64,000 bases of DNA, taken from positions 3,817,501-3,881,500 of the forward strand of contig NZ_CP041238.1 in assembly GCF_013488225.1 (NCBI RefSeq). The letters run 5' to 3'. Below, in pieces: positions 36,300 to 47,605 of this stretch. The notes under the pieces are model-generated. The model was not told where the DNA came from. It saw nothing but the letters and a program-made list of their open reading frames with translations, and ran no database searches. A program made the position numbers and the translations under genes. This DNA comes from Sinorhizobium mexicanum (GTDB lineage Bacteria; Pseudomonadota; Alphaproteobacteria; Rhizobiales; Rhizobiaceae). How positions within the stretch are numbered: the stretch's first letter is position 1; each line of letters begins with the position of its first letter.

Positions 36300-37070
36300 T
36301 TACTCGTCGAAATCGGCGCCTTTGCGCAGCAGGTAGATATCCATGATCCAGCCGATGCGCTGCCGCGCCGCGGCCCGCACCCTGAGGATCTCCTCCTTCA
36401 CGTCCGCGAGACGGCCGGAGATGATGATCTCGTCCGGCGTGCCAAGATAGGCGCCCCAGTAGATGGCGGCGTCCGGATCGTCGATCTTCTCGAACGCCTG
36501 CTCCCCGTCGAGCATGACCACCGCCGTTTGGCTCTTGTCCGGAAAACTTTCGGCCAGCCGCCTGCCGGTGGTGATCTCGACCGGCTTGCCGACGAGATTG
36601 AGCGGGATGCGGTGGCTGGCGCAGAGCGCCTGAAGGCTGGTTATACCGGGAACGACTTCGAAATCGAAAGCCACATGGCCTCGCGCTTTTACGCGATCCA
36701 CAATGCGGATCGTGCTGTCGTAAAGCATCGGGTCGCCCCAGACCAGGAAGGCACCGGTCTGGCCTTCGGCGAGCTCGCCGAGCAGCAGTGCCTCATGGAT
36801 CGCGGCAATGCTTCCGTGCCAGTCGTCGACGCTGCCGCTATAGCTCCGCCCCTCGGTCTGGCGCACCGGCACGGCGAACTCGACCGTGCGGCTGTCGCTT
36901 CTCGTCACGTAGCGCGCGCATATTTCGCGGCGGACCTCGGCAAGCTCGGTCTTCTTCGCCCCCTTGGTCGGGATGAACAGCACGTCGGCCTTGTTGAGGG
37001 CGTTGATTGCCTGAATGGTCACGTGTTCGGGATTGCCCGCACCGATGCCGATAATCAGGATATGCCGCAT
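36300..37070 (-). CDS. cobF: Precorrin-6A synthase (deacetylating)
   Basis: Methylates C1 of precorrin-5 with loss of acetate. It is a 256-aa SAM methyltransferase beginning MRHILIIGIGAGNPEHVTIQ, with LADVLFIPTK-like strand (NKADVLFIPTKG), FLVWGDPMLYDSTIRIV and VPGITSLQALCASHRIPLN. ATG 37070 is used because the SAM loop then begins at residue 6; the longer frame to 37130 has no family match. It is the first gene of the minus-strand cob series, 125 bp before cobG. Confidence 0.93.
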   Translation of the reverse strand: MRHILIIGIGAGNPEHVTIQAINALNKADVLFIPTKGAKKTELAEVRREICARYVTRSDSRTVEFAVPVRQTEGRSYSGSVDDWHGSIAAIHEALLLGELAEGQTGAFLVWGDPMLYDSTIRIVDRVKARGHVAFDFEVVPGITSLQALCASHRIPLNLVGKPVEITTGRRLAESFPDKSQTAVVMLDGEQAFEKIDDPDAAIYWGAYLGTPDEIIISGRLADVKEEILRVRAAARQRIGWIMDIYLLRKGADFDE

Positions 37071-37182
37071 CTTCTTCCGCCTCACGTTGGTCGTGGGGCA
37101 GTCTTTCGCCGAAAGGAGGCAGCGGCGCAAGGTTTGTCAGCGACAGGCGCCGGCGGGACCGCGTCAGTCCGAGCGATTGAGC

Positions 37183-37890
37183 TCACAGACCGTCGACAAG
37201 CTCCGGGGTTTCCGGCAACCGCCAGTCAATCGGATCGAAGCCCTTGGAGACGAGGAAATCATTCGCCTTCGAGAAATGTCGGCAACCGAGAAAGCCCGAA
37301 TGTGCGGAGAGCGGAGAAGGGTGCGCTGCCTTCAGCACGAGATGCCGCGATTGATCGACAAAGGCGGCCTTTCTTTGCGCGTAGGAGCCCCATAGCATGA
37401 AGACAACCGGTTGCTGCTGCTCGTTGATCACCCGGATGACGGCGTCGGTGAAACGCTCCCAGCCGCGCCCCTGGTGCGAGGCCGCCCGTCCCCGTTCGAC
37501 CGTCAACACGCTGTTCAGGAGCAGCACGCCCTGGCGTGCCCAGCTCTCCAGGAAGCCGTGGCGGGCGGGCGGTATGCCGAGATCGTCCCGGAGCTCCTTG
37601 TAGATATTGACGAGCGACGGTGGCGTGCGCACGCCTGGCCGCACGCTGAAGCAAAGCCCGTGCGCCTGCCCGTCGCCGTGGTAGGGATCCTGGCCGAGGA
37701 TGACGACACGCACCTTGTCGAGCGGCGTCAAATCGAGCGCGCGAAAATATTCGCTGCCCCTCGGGAAGATCTGCCGCCCCTCGTTCTTTTCCCCAAGCAG
37801 GAAGCGCTTGAGTTCGCCCATGTAGGCGCTTGAGAATTCCGGGGCCAATGCGGTCTTCCAGGTTTCCTCGAGCCTGATCGTCGGTTCCAT
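37183..37890 (-). CDS. ung: Uracil-DNA glycosylase
   Basis: Excises uracil from DNA. The 235-aa family 1 enzyme has the catalytic motif [22 protein letters not shown] with Asp and Tyr intact, [23 protein letters not shown] and the C-terminal [24 protein letters not shown] 37890 is preferred since GAGG lies six bases before it; ATG 37902 is four codons longer. It diverges from modA. Confidence 0.95.
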   Translation of the reverse strand: MEPTIRLEETWKTALAPEFSSAYMGELKRFLLGEKNEGRQIFPRGSEYFRALDLTPLDKVRVVILGQDPYHGDGQAHGLCFSVRPGVRTPPSLVNIYKELRDDLGIPPARHGFLESWARQGVLLLNSVLTVERGRAASHQGRGWERFTDAVIRVINEQQQPVVFMLWGSYAQRKAAFVDQSRHLVLKAAHPSPLSAHSGFLGCRHFSKANDFLVSKGFDPIDWRLPETPELVDGL

Positions 37891-38003
37891 ATCCAGCCTC
37901 ATTTCGCGTCGGCCAGAAATTTAAGCCGCTGAGCGGGCGCTGCAACTCGTCCCCCACGGATTTCGTTGTTGCATTCACCGTTCTGATTAGGCGGCTCGAA
38001 GAG

Positions 38004-38027
38004 CATTGTATTTCTCAAAATATAACG
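38004..38027. promoter_or_regulatory. ModE-type box, distal
   Basis: Half-sites CATTGTAT and ATATAACG are separated by 8 bp, resembling the known ModE pattern CGTTATAT...ATATAACG with two mismatches in the left arm. Its centre is 42 bp (four helical turns) from the proximal box. Confidence 0.55.
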
Positions 38028-38045
38028 CTAACCAGTAGAGCAAAT

Positions 38046-38069
38046 CGTTATATCCTTGGAAATATCACG
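38046..38069. promoter_or_regulatory. ModE-type box, proximal
   Basis: Half-sites CGTTATAT and ATATCACG, 8 bp apart, are close to the ModE consensus, with one mismatch in the right arm. It ends 16 bp before the modA ATG, a position expected to block transcription or translation when molybdate is plentiful. Confidence 0.7.
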
Positions 38070-38085
38070 ACCGATGGAGGCACGA

Positions 38086-38874
38086 ATGCAGAGGGGAAGA
38101 AGACACTGGCTCAAGGGACTGGTGCTGGTCTTGGGCATGGCCCTGACGGCCACGGCACCCGGTCCAGCGCAAGCGGCTGAAAAGGTAACCGTTTTCGCGG
38201 CGGCGAGCCTGAAGAACGCGCTCGACGCGATCAACGCCGAGTGGACCAAGCAAAGCGGTGGGCAAGCGACCGCTTCCTACGCCGCAAGCTCGGCCCTTGC
38301 GAAGCAGATCGAACAAGGCGCGCCCGCAGACGTCTTCATCTCTGCCGACCTTGCCTGGATGGACTACCTCGCCGACAAGAAGCTGATCAAAACAGACACG
38401 CGCTCTAACCTGCTCGGCAACCGCCTCGTCCTCGTTTCCGCAAAGCCGGATTCGACAGCCGTCGATATCAAACCCGGTTTTGATCTCGCTGCTCTCATCG
38501 GCGACGCCCGCCTGGCGATGGGCGCCGTCGACTCGGTTCCGGCCGGCAAATACGGCAAGGCGGCACTGGAGAAGCTCGGGATCTGGCCGGCGGTCGAACA
38601 GAAGGTGGCGGGCGCGGAAAGCGTGCGGGCGGCACTTCTCCTGGTGTCGCGTGGCGAGGCGCCCTATGGCATCGTCTACCAGACCGATGCGGTCGCCGAT
38701 CCGGGCGTCAAGGTGGTGGGCACGTTCCCGGAGGACAGTCATCCGCCGATCACCTACCCGATTGCTATTACGGCCGACAGCAAGAGTGCCGACGCGGCCG
38801 CCTACATCGCGTTTGTCAGGTCGGCCAAGGCGGCAGCGCTCTTTGAGGCGCAGGGCTTCACGGTGCTCAAATAA
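38086..38874 (+). CDS. modA: Molybdate-binding periplasmic protein
   Basis: Substrate-binding protein of the molybdate ABC transporter, 262 aa. A Sec signal covers residues 1-30 (LKGLVLVLGMALTATAPGPAQA), then the ModA pattern VTVFAAASLKNALDAI, ASSALAKQIEQGAPADVFISAD and RLAMGAVDSVPAGKYGKAALE, which bind the oxyanion. ATG 38086 is chosen for GGAGG five bases before it; the open frame begins earlier at 38056. Two ModE-type boxes lie just upstream. Confidence 0.95.
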   Translation: MQRGRRHWLKGLVLVLGMALTATAPGPAQAAEKVTVFAAASLKNALDAINAEWTKQSGGQATASYAASSALAKQIEQGAPADVFISADLAWMDYLADKKLIKTDTRSNLLGNRLVLVSAKPDSTAVDIKPGFDLAALIGDARLAMGAVDSVPAGKYGKAALEKLGIWPAVEQKVAGAESVRAALLLVSRGEAPYGIVYQTDAVADPGVKVVGTFPEDSHPPITYPIAITADSKSADAAAYIAFVRSAKAAALFEAQGFTVLK

Positions 38875-38955
38875 GCCGGCGCGACACCGGTCCGCGGACG
38901 CGTGAGTGCCTGCTGAAATCATTATCGATTTATGGATAAGATCGAGTGGGCGTTC

Positions 38956-39005
38956 AGAGCGGGATGAGGAAAAGTGTCTGCGGTTTTCCGCTCGCATCCC
39001 GCTCT
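38956..39005. repeat. Dispersed palindromic repeat, copy 4, inside the mod operon
   Basis: A 50-bp palindrome starting AGAGCGGGATGAGGAAAAG and ending GCATCCCGCTCT, followed by TTATTAGAATCGAT. It lies between modA and modB. A copy inside an operon could form an mRNA hairpin that sets the modA to modBC ratio. Confidence 0.8.
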
Positions 39006-39083
39006 AACTTATTAGAATCGATTTCCGCGCCGCGGGTCAGACGGACCTGCGACGGAGGATTTGAGTGCGGAGGAAATTGGCGC

Positions 39084-39785
39084 TTGGAATGGATGGCATT
39101 GAGCGACGCCGAGTGGACGGCGGTCCGGCTGAGCCTGCGCGTGGCGACCGTCGCGATGCTGGGCAGTCTGCCGCTGGCACTGCTCGCTGCCATGGTGTTT
39201 GCGCGTGGGCGCTTCTGGGGCAAGTCGATCCTGAACGGCCTCGTGCATATGCCGCTTGTCCTGCCACCGGTGGTCACGGGCTTCGTGCTGCTGCTTCTTT
39301 TCGGTCGCCGCGGACCGATCGGCGCCTTCCTTGCCGAGAATTTCGGCATCGTCTTCTCCTTCCGCTGGACGGGTGCCGCGCTTGCCTGTGCGGTCATGGG
39401 TTTTCCCTTGATGGTGCGCAGCATCCGGCTGTCGATCGAGGCGGTCGACCGCAAGCTCGAGGACGCTGCCGCCACGCTTGGGGCCGGACCGGCATGGGTC
39501 TTCCTGACGGTCACGTTGCCGCTGATCCTTCCCGGCATCATCGCGGGTATGATCCTCTCCTTCGCCAAGGCGATGGGTGAGTTCGGGGCGACGATCACCT
39601 TCGTTTCCAACATTCCGGGCGAGACGCAGACGCTTTCCTCGGCGATCTACACCTTTACGCAAGTTCCGGGCGGCGATGCCGGGGCGATGCGCCTTGCCGT
39701 CATCTCGGTCTTCATTTCGATGGCGGCATTGATGCTGTCGGAGGTTTTCGCCGCACTCGCGGCGAAACGGTCGGTGGCGGCATGA
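39084..39785 (+). CDS. modB: Molybdate ABC transporter permease
   Basis: A 233-aa inner-membrane permease with about five helices. The EAA loop that contacts the ATPase is [22 protein letters not shown] near residues 120-141; [25 protein letters not shown] follows, as in other ModB proteins. The start is TTG 39084, ten bases after GGAGG; ATG 39093 is an alternative. The frame continues upstream through the palindromic repeat but without coding character. The stop overlaps modC. Confidence 0.92.
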   Translation: MEWMALSDAEWTAVRLSLRVATVAMLGSLPLALLAAMVFARGRFWGKSILNGLVHMPLVLPPVVTGFVLLLLFGRRGPIGAFLAENFGIVFSFRWTGAALACAVMGFPLMVRSIRLSIEAVDRKLEDAAATLGAGPAWVFLTVTLPLILPGIIAGMILSFAKAMGEFGATITFVSNIPGETQTLSSAIYTFTQVPGGDAGAMRLAVISVFISMAALMLSEVFAALAAKRSVAA

Positions 39786-40855
39786 CTCTTGAGGTCGAAG
39801 CCAGTCACCGGATCGGTGCCTTCACGATCGACGCCGCGTTCACGTCCGACGGCAGCGTGACGGCGCTGTTCGGCCGCTCGGGATCGGGCAAGACGTCGCT
39901 GATCAACATCATCGCGGGACTTCTCCGTCCCGATGTCGGCAGGATCGTGCTCGACGGCGACGTGATTGCAGACAGCAGGAAGCGGATATTCACGCCGATC
40001 CACCGCCGTCGCTTCGGTTATGTCTTCCAGGAAGCGCGGCTTTTTCCGCACCTGAGCGTTCACAGGAACCTTGCCTATGGACGCTGGTTCGCCGGTGCGC
40101 AAAAGTCCGCCTCGGAATTCGGGCGGATCGTTGAAATGCTCGGCATCGGTCATCTGCTCGACCGTCGCCCCTCGACGCTCTCTGGTGGAGAACGCCAGCG
40201 CGTCGCCGTTGGCCGTGCGCTGCTCGCCTCTCCCCGCCTCTTGCTGATGGACGAGCCGCTCGCCGCGCTCGACGAGGCGCGAAAAGCAGAGATTCTCCCC
40301 TATCTGGAGCGGCTTCGCGACGAGACCAGAATTCCGATTGTCTATGTGAGCCACTCGGTCGCGGAGGTCGCGCGGCTGGCGGAGCGCGTCATCGTGATCG
40401 AGAACGGTCGGGTCAAGGCATCGGGCGACGCGGCCGTCATCTTGAGCCAGCCGGCAGCGGTGCACGCGATGGATTGGCGGGAGGCCGGCGCGCTGCTCGA
40501 GGGCGTGGTCGACAGCCACGACAGCGCGCACAATCTAACGGTCGTACGGGCGGGACAATGTCTCGTGCGCGTGCCGCAACTCTTTGTTCCGCCGGGTCAC
40601 AGCGTTCGCCTGCACATCGCGGCGCGCGATGTGATGCTGGCCACTGCGCGTCCCGAAGGCATCAGCGCGCTCAACGTGTTCGAAGGAACGGTCATCGATC
40701 TTTCTCCCGATGAAAAAGGCAGCATCGACGTTCGCCTGCAGTGCGGCGGCAATGTCATTCTGGCCCGCATCACCGCCCTGTCGCGCGACGCACTCCAGCT
40801 TGCACCCGCGAAATCCGTCCACGCGATCATCAAGACCGTGGCGCTCGACCACTAA
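39782..40855 (+). CDS. modC: Molybdate ABC transporter ATPase
   Basis: A 357-aa ATPase. Walker A is [11 protein letters not shown] near residues 31-41, the signature [16 protein letters not shown] near 135-150, and Walker [17 protein letters not shown]. The C-terminal 70 residues form the molybdate-binding MOP domain ([31 protein letters not shown], beginning [13 protein letters not shown]). ATG overlaps the modB stop by four bases. Confidence 0.95.
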   Translation: MTLEVEASHRIGAFTIDAAFTSDGSVTALFGRSGSGKTSLINIIAGLLRPDVGRIVLDGDVIADSRKRIFTPIHRRRFGYVFQEARLFPHLSVHRNLAYGRWFAGAQKSASEFGRIVEMLGIGHLLDRRPSTLSGGERQRVAVGRALLASPRLLLMDEPLAALDEARKAEILPYLERLRDETRIPIVYVSHSVAEVARLAERVIVIENGRVKASGDAAVILSQPAAVHAMDWREAGALLEGVVDSHDSAHNLTVVRAGQCLVRVPQLFVPPGHSVRLHIAARDVMLATARPEGISALNVFEGTVIDLSPDEKGSIDVRLQCGGNVILARITALSRDALQLAPAKSVHAIIKTVALDH

Positions 40856-40866
40856 GCGTGGCGTGG

Positions 40867-41259
40867 TCACTCGTGCCGAGTCGCTGTCTCCATGGAAACA
40901 GCCGGTCGATCACGAACGGCCTCAAGCCAGTCGAGATCGTCATTGATTGCGGCGCAAGCCTTGGCCTCCATCGCCCGGAAGCGCTGGATCAGCATCTCGC
41001 CGAAAGCGGTGACAGCGGCACCGCCGCCCTGCTTGCCGCCGCGCTGCGATTCCACCGAAGGCTCCTTGAACATCCGGTTCAAGGCATCGACGAGCAGCCA
41101 GGCGCGCCGATAGGACATATCCATCGCGCGTCCTGCAGCGGAAATCGAGCCGGTTTCGCGGATGAGCTCCAGGAGCATGATCTTGCCGCGCCCAAGGCGA
41201 TCGCCGGGCGGAAAGTCGATGCGCAGGACCGGGCGGAGTTTGTTGTCTTCGTCACGCAT
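40867..41259 (-). CDS. modE: ModE-type molybdate regulator, DNA-binding domain only
   Basis: A 130-aa protein containing the ModE LysR-like winged helix (GRGKIMLLELIRETGSISAAGRAMDMSYRRAWLLVDALNRMF, read in order) but no C-terminal MOP domains, so it cannot bind molybdate like E. coli ModE. Such short forms occur in rhizobia. It converges on modC with an 11-bp gap. It is the natural candidate to bind the two boxes before modA. The frame extends upstream to 41310; ATG 41259 begins the conserved part. Confidence 0.85.
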   Translation of the reverse strand: MRDEDNKLRPVLRIDFPPGDRLGRGKIMLLELIRETGSISAAGRAMDMSYRRAWLLVDALNRMFKEPSVESQRGGKQGGGAAVTAFGEMLIQRFRAMEAKACAAINDDLDWLEAVRDRPAVSMETATRHE

Positions 41260-41314
41260 GCGGCGAGCATAGAGTCTCGGCCGAACCTCTGGAAGTCGGC
41301 CTGTGCTCAACCTT

Positions 41315-42378
<1,064 letters not shown>

Positions 42379-43710
42379 ATGCCCGGTCCCGTTCTCGATT
42401 CTGTCACCACCGACGATTCGCTACCTCCGAAAGCCGAGGTCGTCATTATCGGCGGCGGCATCATCGGGGTCAGCACCGCGCTCTTCCTCGCCGAACGCGG
42501 CGTTCAAGTCGTGCTCTGCGAGAAAGGCGCGCTCGGCGGCGAACAATCGAGCCGCAACTGGGGTTGGGTGCGCGTCATGGGTCGCGACCGCCGGGAAATC
42601 CCGCTTGCTATGGCGGCACTGAAAATCTGGGACACGCTCGATGCGCGCGTCGGCGGCGAAACCGGATTTCGCCGCAGCGGCATTCTGTATGTTTCGGAGA
42701 GCGAACAGGATATCGCCAATCGCGATGCCTGGCTGGCGCACGCCAGGCAGCACGGCGTCGACAGCCGCCAGATCGGCCCGGAGGAAACGCAGTCCAGGAT
42801 GTCGGGAGCGACCACCCGCTACAAAGGCGCGCTCTTTACGCCGAGCGACGGGCGGGCCGAGCCGCAGAAGGCGGTGCCGGCAATTGCCGCGGGCGCCAGT
42901 CGCGCCGGGGCGCATATCGTCACGGGCTGCGCCGTGCGCGGGATAGAGAGAAGCGCTGGCCGGATCAGTGCCGTGATCACGGAAAAGGGCCGAATCGAAG
43001 CCGCGGCCGTCGTCCTTGCCGGCGGTGCCTGGTCGCGGCTCTTCTGCAAGGGACTCGGAATCCGGCTACCGCAGCTGAAGGTGCGCAACACCGTGCTCAG
43101 AACGACGCCGGTTGACGGTGGACCCGAGGGCGCCGGCGCGACGGCGACCTATGCCTATCGAAAGCGGCTCGACGGCGGCTTTACCATCGCCGACGGCGGC
43201 GCCAACCTGCATCCGGTCGTCCCGGACAGTTTCGCTTTCTTCCGTGATTTTCAGCCTGCGCGAAAGGCTGAGGGCGAGGCTGTGCAGGTCGGCTTGAGCG
43301 CGCAGAGCTGGCGCGAACTCTTCGAGATCGCATCCGTTCCGCTCGACCGTCCGGGCGCCTTCGAACGCCATCGAATTCTAGATCCCCGGCCCGATCCGCG
43401 CTCCGCGTTAAGGGCGTTCGAGGCGGCAAGACAGGTCTTCCCGGCGCTGCGACAGACCGCGCCGCTGCAGATCTGGGCCGGCCTCATCGACGTGACGCCC
43501 GATGCCGTGCCGATCATTTCCTATGCTGAAAACGTCCCCGGGCTGACGATCGCGACCGGATTTTCCGGCCATGGCTTCGGTATCGGCCCCGGCGCTGGTC
43601 ACCTGGTCGCCGATCTGGTCACGGGAGACCAACCGATCGTCGATCCGGCGAATTTCCGACTCTCGCGCTTCTCCGATGGCACGCCGCTCGAGATCGCGCC
43701 GCCGGTCTGA
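42379..43710 (+). CDS. FAD-dependent oxidoreductase (DAO family)
   Basis: A 443-aa flavoenzyme with the N-terminal FAD-binding motif VVIIGGGIIGVSTALFLAERGVQVVLCEK (residues about 19-47, read in order) and the C-terminal DAO-family block GLTIATGFSGHGFGIGPGAGHLVADLV. Family members oxidise D-amino acids, glycine or N-methylated amines; the substrate is not evident. The ATG at 42379 follows AGAGGC; the open frame upstream crosses a palindromic repeat and is not coding. It is 354 bp from the bkd operon. Confidence 0.85.
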   Translation: MPGPVLDSVTTDDSLPPKAEVVIIGGGIIGVSTALFLAERGVQVVLCEKGALGGEQSSRNWGWVRVMGRDRREIPLAMAALKIWDTLDARVGGETGFRRSGILYVSESEQDIANRDAWLAHARQHGVDSRQIGPEETQSRMSGATTRYKGALFTPSDGRAEPQKAVPAIAAGASRAGAHIVTGCAVRGIERSAGRISAVITEKGRIEAAAVVLAGGAWSRLFCKGLGIRLPQLKVRNTVLRTTPVDGGPEGAGATATYAYRKRLDGGFTIADGGANLHPVVPDSFAFFRDFQPARKAEGEAVQVGLSAQSWRELFEIASVPLDRPGAFERHRILDPRPDPRSALRAFEAARQVFPALRQTAPLQIWAGLIDVTPDAVPIISYAENVPGLTIATGFSGHGFGIGPGAGHLVADLVTGDQPIVDPANFRLSRFSDGTPLEIAPPV

Positions 43711-45297
<1,587 letters not shown>

Positions 45298-45298
45298 C

Positions 45299-46312
45299 AT
45301 GGCCAGGATGACAATGATCGAGGCGGTGCGCAGCGCCATGGACGTCTCGATGGGGCGCGACGAGAACGTCGTCGTCTTCGGCGAGGACGTCGGTTATTTC
45401 GGCGGCGTTTTCCGCTGCACGCAAGGGCTTCAGGCAAAGTACGGCAAGACCCGCTGCTTCGACGCGCCGATCAGCGAATCCGGCATCGTCGGCACTGCCA
45501 TCGGCATGGCCGCCTACGGGCTGAAGCCCTGCGTCGAAATCCAGTTCGCCGACTACATGTATCCGGCCTACGACCAGATTACCCAGGAGGCCGCGCGCAT
45601 TCGCTACCGCTCGAACGGCGACTTCACTTGCCCGATCGTCCTGCGCATGCCGACCGGCGGAGGCATCTTCGGCGGCCAGACCCACAGCCAGAGCCCTGAA
45701 GCTCTCTTCACCCATGTCTGCGGCCTGAAGGTCATCGTTCCGTCCAACCCTTACGACGCCAAGGGGCTCCTGATTTCGGCGATCGAGGATCCCGATCCGG
45801 TGATGTTCCTGGAGCCGAAGCGGCTCTACAACGGCCCATTCGACGGCCACCACGAACGCCCGGTGACGCCCTGGTCGAAGCATGAGCTCGGCGACGTCCC
45901 GGAAGGCCACTATACGATCCCGATCGGCAAGGCCGAAATCCGCCGCAAGGGCTCGGCCGTGACGGTGGTCGCCTATGGCACCATGGTGCATGTCGCGCTC
46001 GCTGCCGCCGAAGAAACCGGGATCGATGCGGAAGTGATCGACCTGCGCAGCCTGCTGCCGCTCGATCTCGATACGATCGTGCAGTCAGTGACGAAGACGG
46101 GACGCTGCGTCGTCGTGCACGAGGCGACGCTGACCTCCGGCTTTGGCGCTGAGCTCGTGTCTCTCGTTCAGGAACATTGCTTCTATCATCTGGAGGCGCC
46201 CGTGGTCCGGGTGACCGGCTGGGATACACCCTACCCGCACGCACAGGAATGGGACTATTTCCCCGGCCCCGCGCGCGTCGGCCGCGCGCTCACCGAAGTG
46301 ATGGAGGCCTGA
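45299..46312 (+). CDS. bkdA2: Branched-chain 2-oxoacid dehydrogenase E1 beta
   Basis: A 337-aa transketolase-like beta subunit that completes the E1 active site. Typical segments are VVVFGEDVGYFGGVFRCTQGL, ISESGIVGTAIGMAAYGL, MPTGGGIFGGQTHSQSPEALF and VIDLRSLLPLDLDTIVQSV. ATG 45299 is one base after the E1-alpha stop; the longer upstream frame lies inside that gene. E2 begins two bases after its stop. Confidence 0.95.
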   Translation: MARMTMIEAVRSAMDVSMGRDENVVVFGEDVGYFGGVFRCTQGLQAKYGKTRCFDAPISESGIVGTAIGMAAYGLKPCVEIQFADYMYPAYDQITQEAARIRYRSNGDFTCPIVLRMPTGGGIFGGQTHSQSPEALFTHVCGLKVIVPSNPYDAKGLLISAIEDPDPVMFLEPKRLYNGPFDGHHERPVTPWSKHELGDVPEGHYTIPIGKAEIRRKGSAVTVVAYGTMVHVALAAAEETGIDAEVIDLRSLLPLDLDTIVQSVTKTGRCVVVHEATLTSGFGAELVSLVQEHCFYHLEAPVVRVTGWDTPYPHAQEWDYFPGPARVGRALTEVMEA

Positions 46313-46314
46313 CG

Positions 46315-47598
46315 ATGGGCGAGTTTATCCTGAAAATGCCCGATGTCGGCGAAGGTGTGGCCGAGGCCGAGCTTGTCGAATGGCATGTGAAACCCGGCGA
46401 CCCGGTGCGCGAGGATATGGTGCTCGCCGCGGTCATGACCGACAAGGCGACCGTCGAGATCCCTTCGCCAGTGTCCGGCAAGGTGCTGTGGCTCGGAGCG
46501 GAAGTCGGCGACACTGTCGCCGTGAAGGCGCCACTCGTCAGGATCGAGACCGCCGCTGCAACCGGCGAGCCCCCGCCGGACAGCATCCCGGAGGCGCTTG
46601 CCGAAGAGGTGCTCGAAGAGCCCGTGGCCGTCTCTGCCCCGCCGGCGCCGAAAGCGCCGCCGAAGCCCGAGAGGATTGAGACAGGGCCAGCGCCGACCGG
46701 CGCGCCTCCGGCACGCGACATGTCGAAGAAACCGCTCGCCTCGCCGGCCGTGCGGCTCCGCGCGAAGGACAGCGGTATCGACCTCCGCCAGGTAACCGGG
46801 ACAGGACCGGCTGGCAGGATCACCCATGACGATCTCGACCTTTTCCTCAGCCGCGGCGCCCAGCCGGCGCCGGCGATCACAGGTCTCGTCCGCAAGACGG
46901 CGGTGGAGGAGATCAAGGTCACCGGGCTCAGGCGTCGCATCGCCGAGAAGATGACGCTGTCCACCTCGCGCATTCCCCACATCACCTATGTGGAGGAAAT
47001 GGACATGACCGCGCTTGAAGACCTGCGCGCGATGATGAACCGCGACCGCAAGCCCGATCAGCCGAAGCTGACGGTCCTGCCGTTCCTGATGCGGGCGCTC
47101 GTCAAGACCATCGCCGAGCAGCCGGGCGTCAACGCGACCTTCGACGATGGCGCCGGCATCATTCACCGGCATGCCGCCGTTCATATCGGCATCGCCACCC
47201 AGACCCCCGCCGGCCTGACCGTTCCGGTCGTGCGCCACGCCGAAGCGCGCGGGATCTGGGACTGCGCTGCAGAGCTGAACAGGCTGGCGGACGCCGCCCG
47301 CACCGGGACCGCGACCCGCGACGAGCTGACCGGTTCGACCATTACCATCAGTTCGCTCGGCGCACTTGGCGGCATCGCCTCGACGCCGGTCATCAATCAC
47401 CCGGAGGTGGCGATCGTCGGGGTCAACAAGATCGCCATCCGTCCGGTTTGGGACGGGACGCAATTCGTACCGCGCAAGATCATGAACCTCTCATCGAGTT
47501 TCGATCACCGCGTCATAGACGGCTGGGACGCCGCGACCTTCGTCCAGCGGCTGAAGACGCTGCTCGAAACGCCAGCGCTGATTTTCGTTGAAGGATGA
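46315..47598 (+). CDS. bkdB: Branched-chain 2-oxoacid dehydrogenase E2 (dihydrolipoyl transacylase)
   Basis: The 427-aa core subunit. One lipoyl domain (lipoylated Lys in MTDKATVEIPSP, near residue 44), a Pro/Ala-rich linker with a peripheral-subunit-binding domain (SPAVRLRAKDSGIDLRQVTGTGPAGRI, near 143-169), and the catalytic acyltransferase domain ending with SSSFDHRVIDGWDAATFV, where His and Asp are the active-site residues. It overlaps the following E3 frame only through an unused upstream start. Confidence 0.95.
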   Translation: MGEFILKMPDVGEGVAEAELVEWHVKPGDPVREDMVLAAVMTDKATVEIPSPVSGKVLWLGAEVGDTVAVKAPLVRIETAAATGEPPPDSIPEALAEEVLEEPVAVSAPPAPKAPPKPERIETGPAPTGAPPARDMSKKPLASPAVRLRAKDSGIDLRQVTGTGPAGRITHDDLDLFLSRGAQPAPAITGLVRKTAVEEIKVTGLRRRIAEKMTLSTSRIPHITYVEEMDMTALEDLRAMMNRDRKPDQPKLTVLPFLMRALVKTIAEQPGVNATFDDGAGIIHRHAAVHIGIATQTPAGLTVPVVRHAEARGIWDCAAELNRLADAARTGTATRDELTGSTITISSLGALGGIASTPVINHPEVAIVGVNKIAIRPVWDGTQFVPRKIMNLSSSFDHRVIDGWDAATFVQRLKTLLETPALIFVEG

Positions 47599-47605
47599 TG
47601 CGATC

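Noticed and set aside
36175..37182. Cobalamin riboswitch before cobG or cobF
   Set aside because: The gaps at 36175-36299 and 37071-37182 lack the B12-box pattern and the GGTG...CTGCCCCCGCAACTG core.
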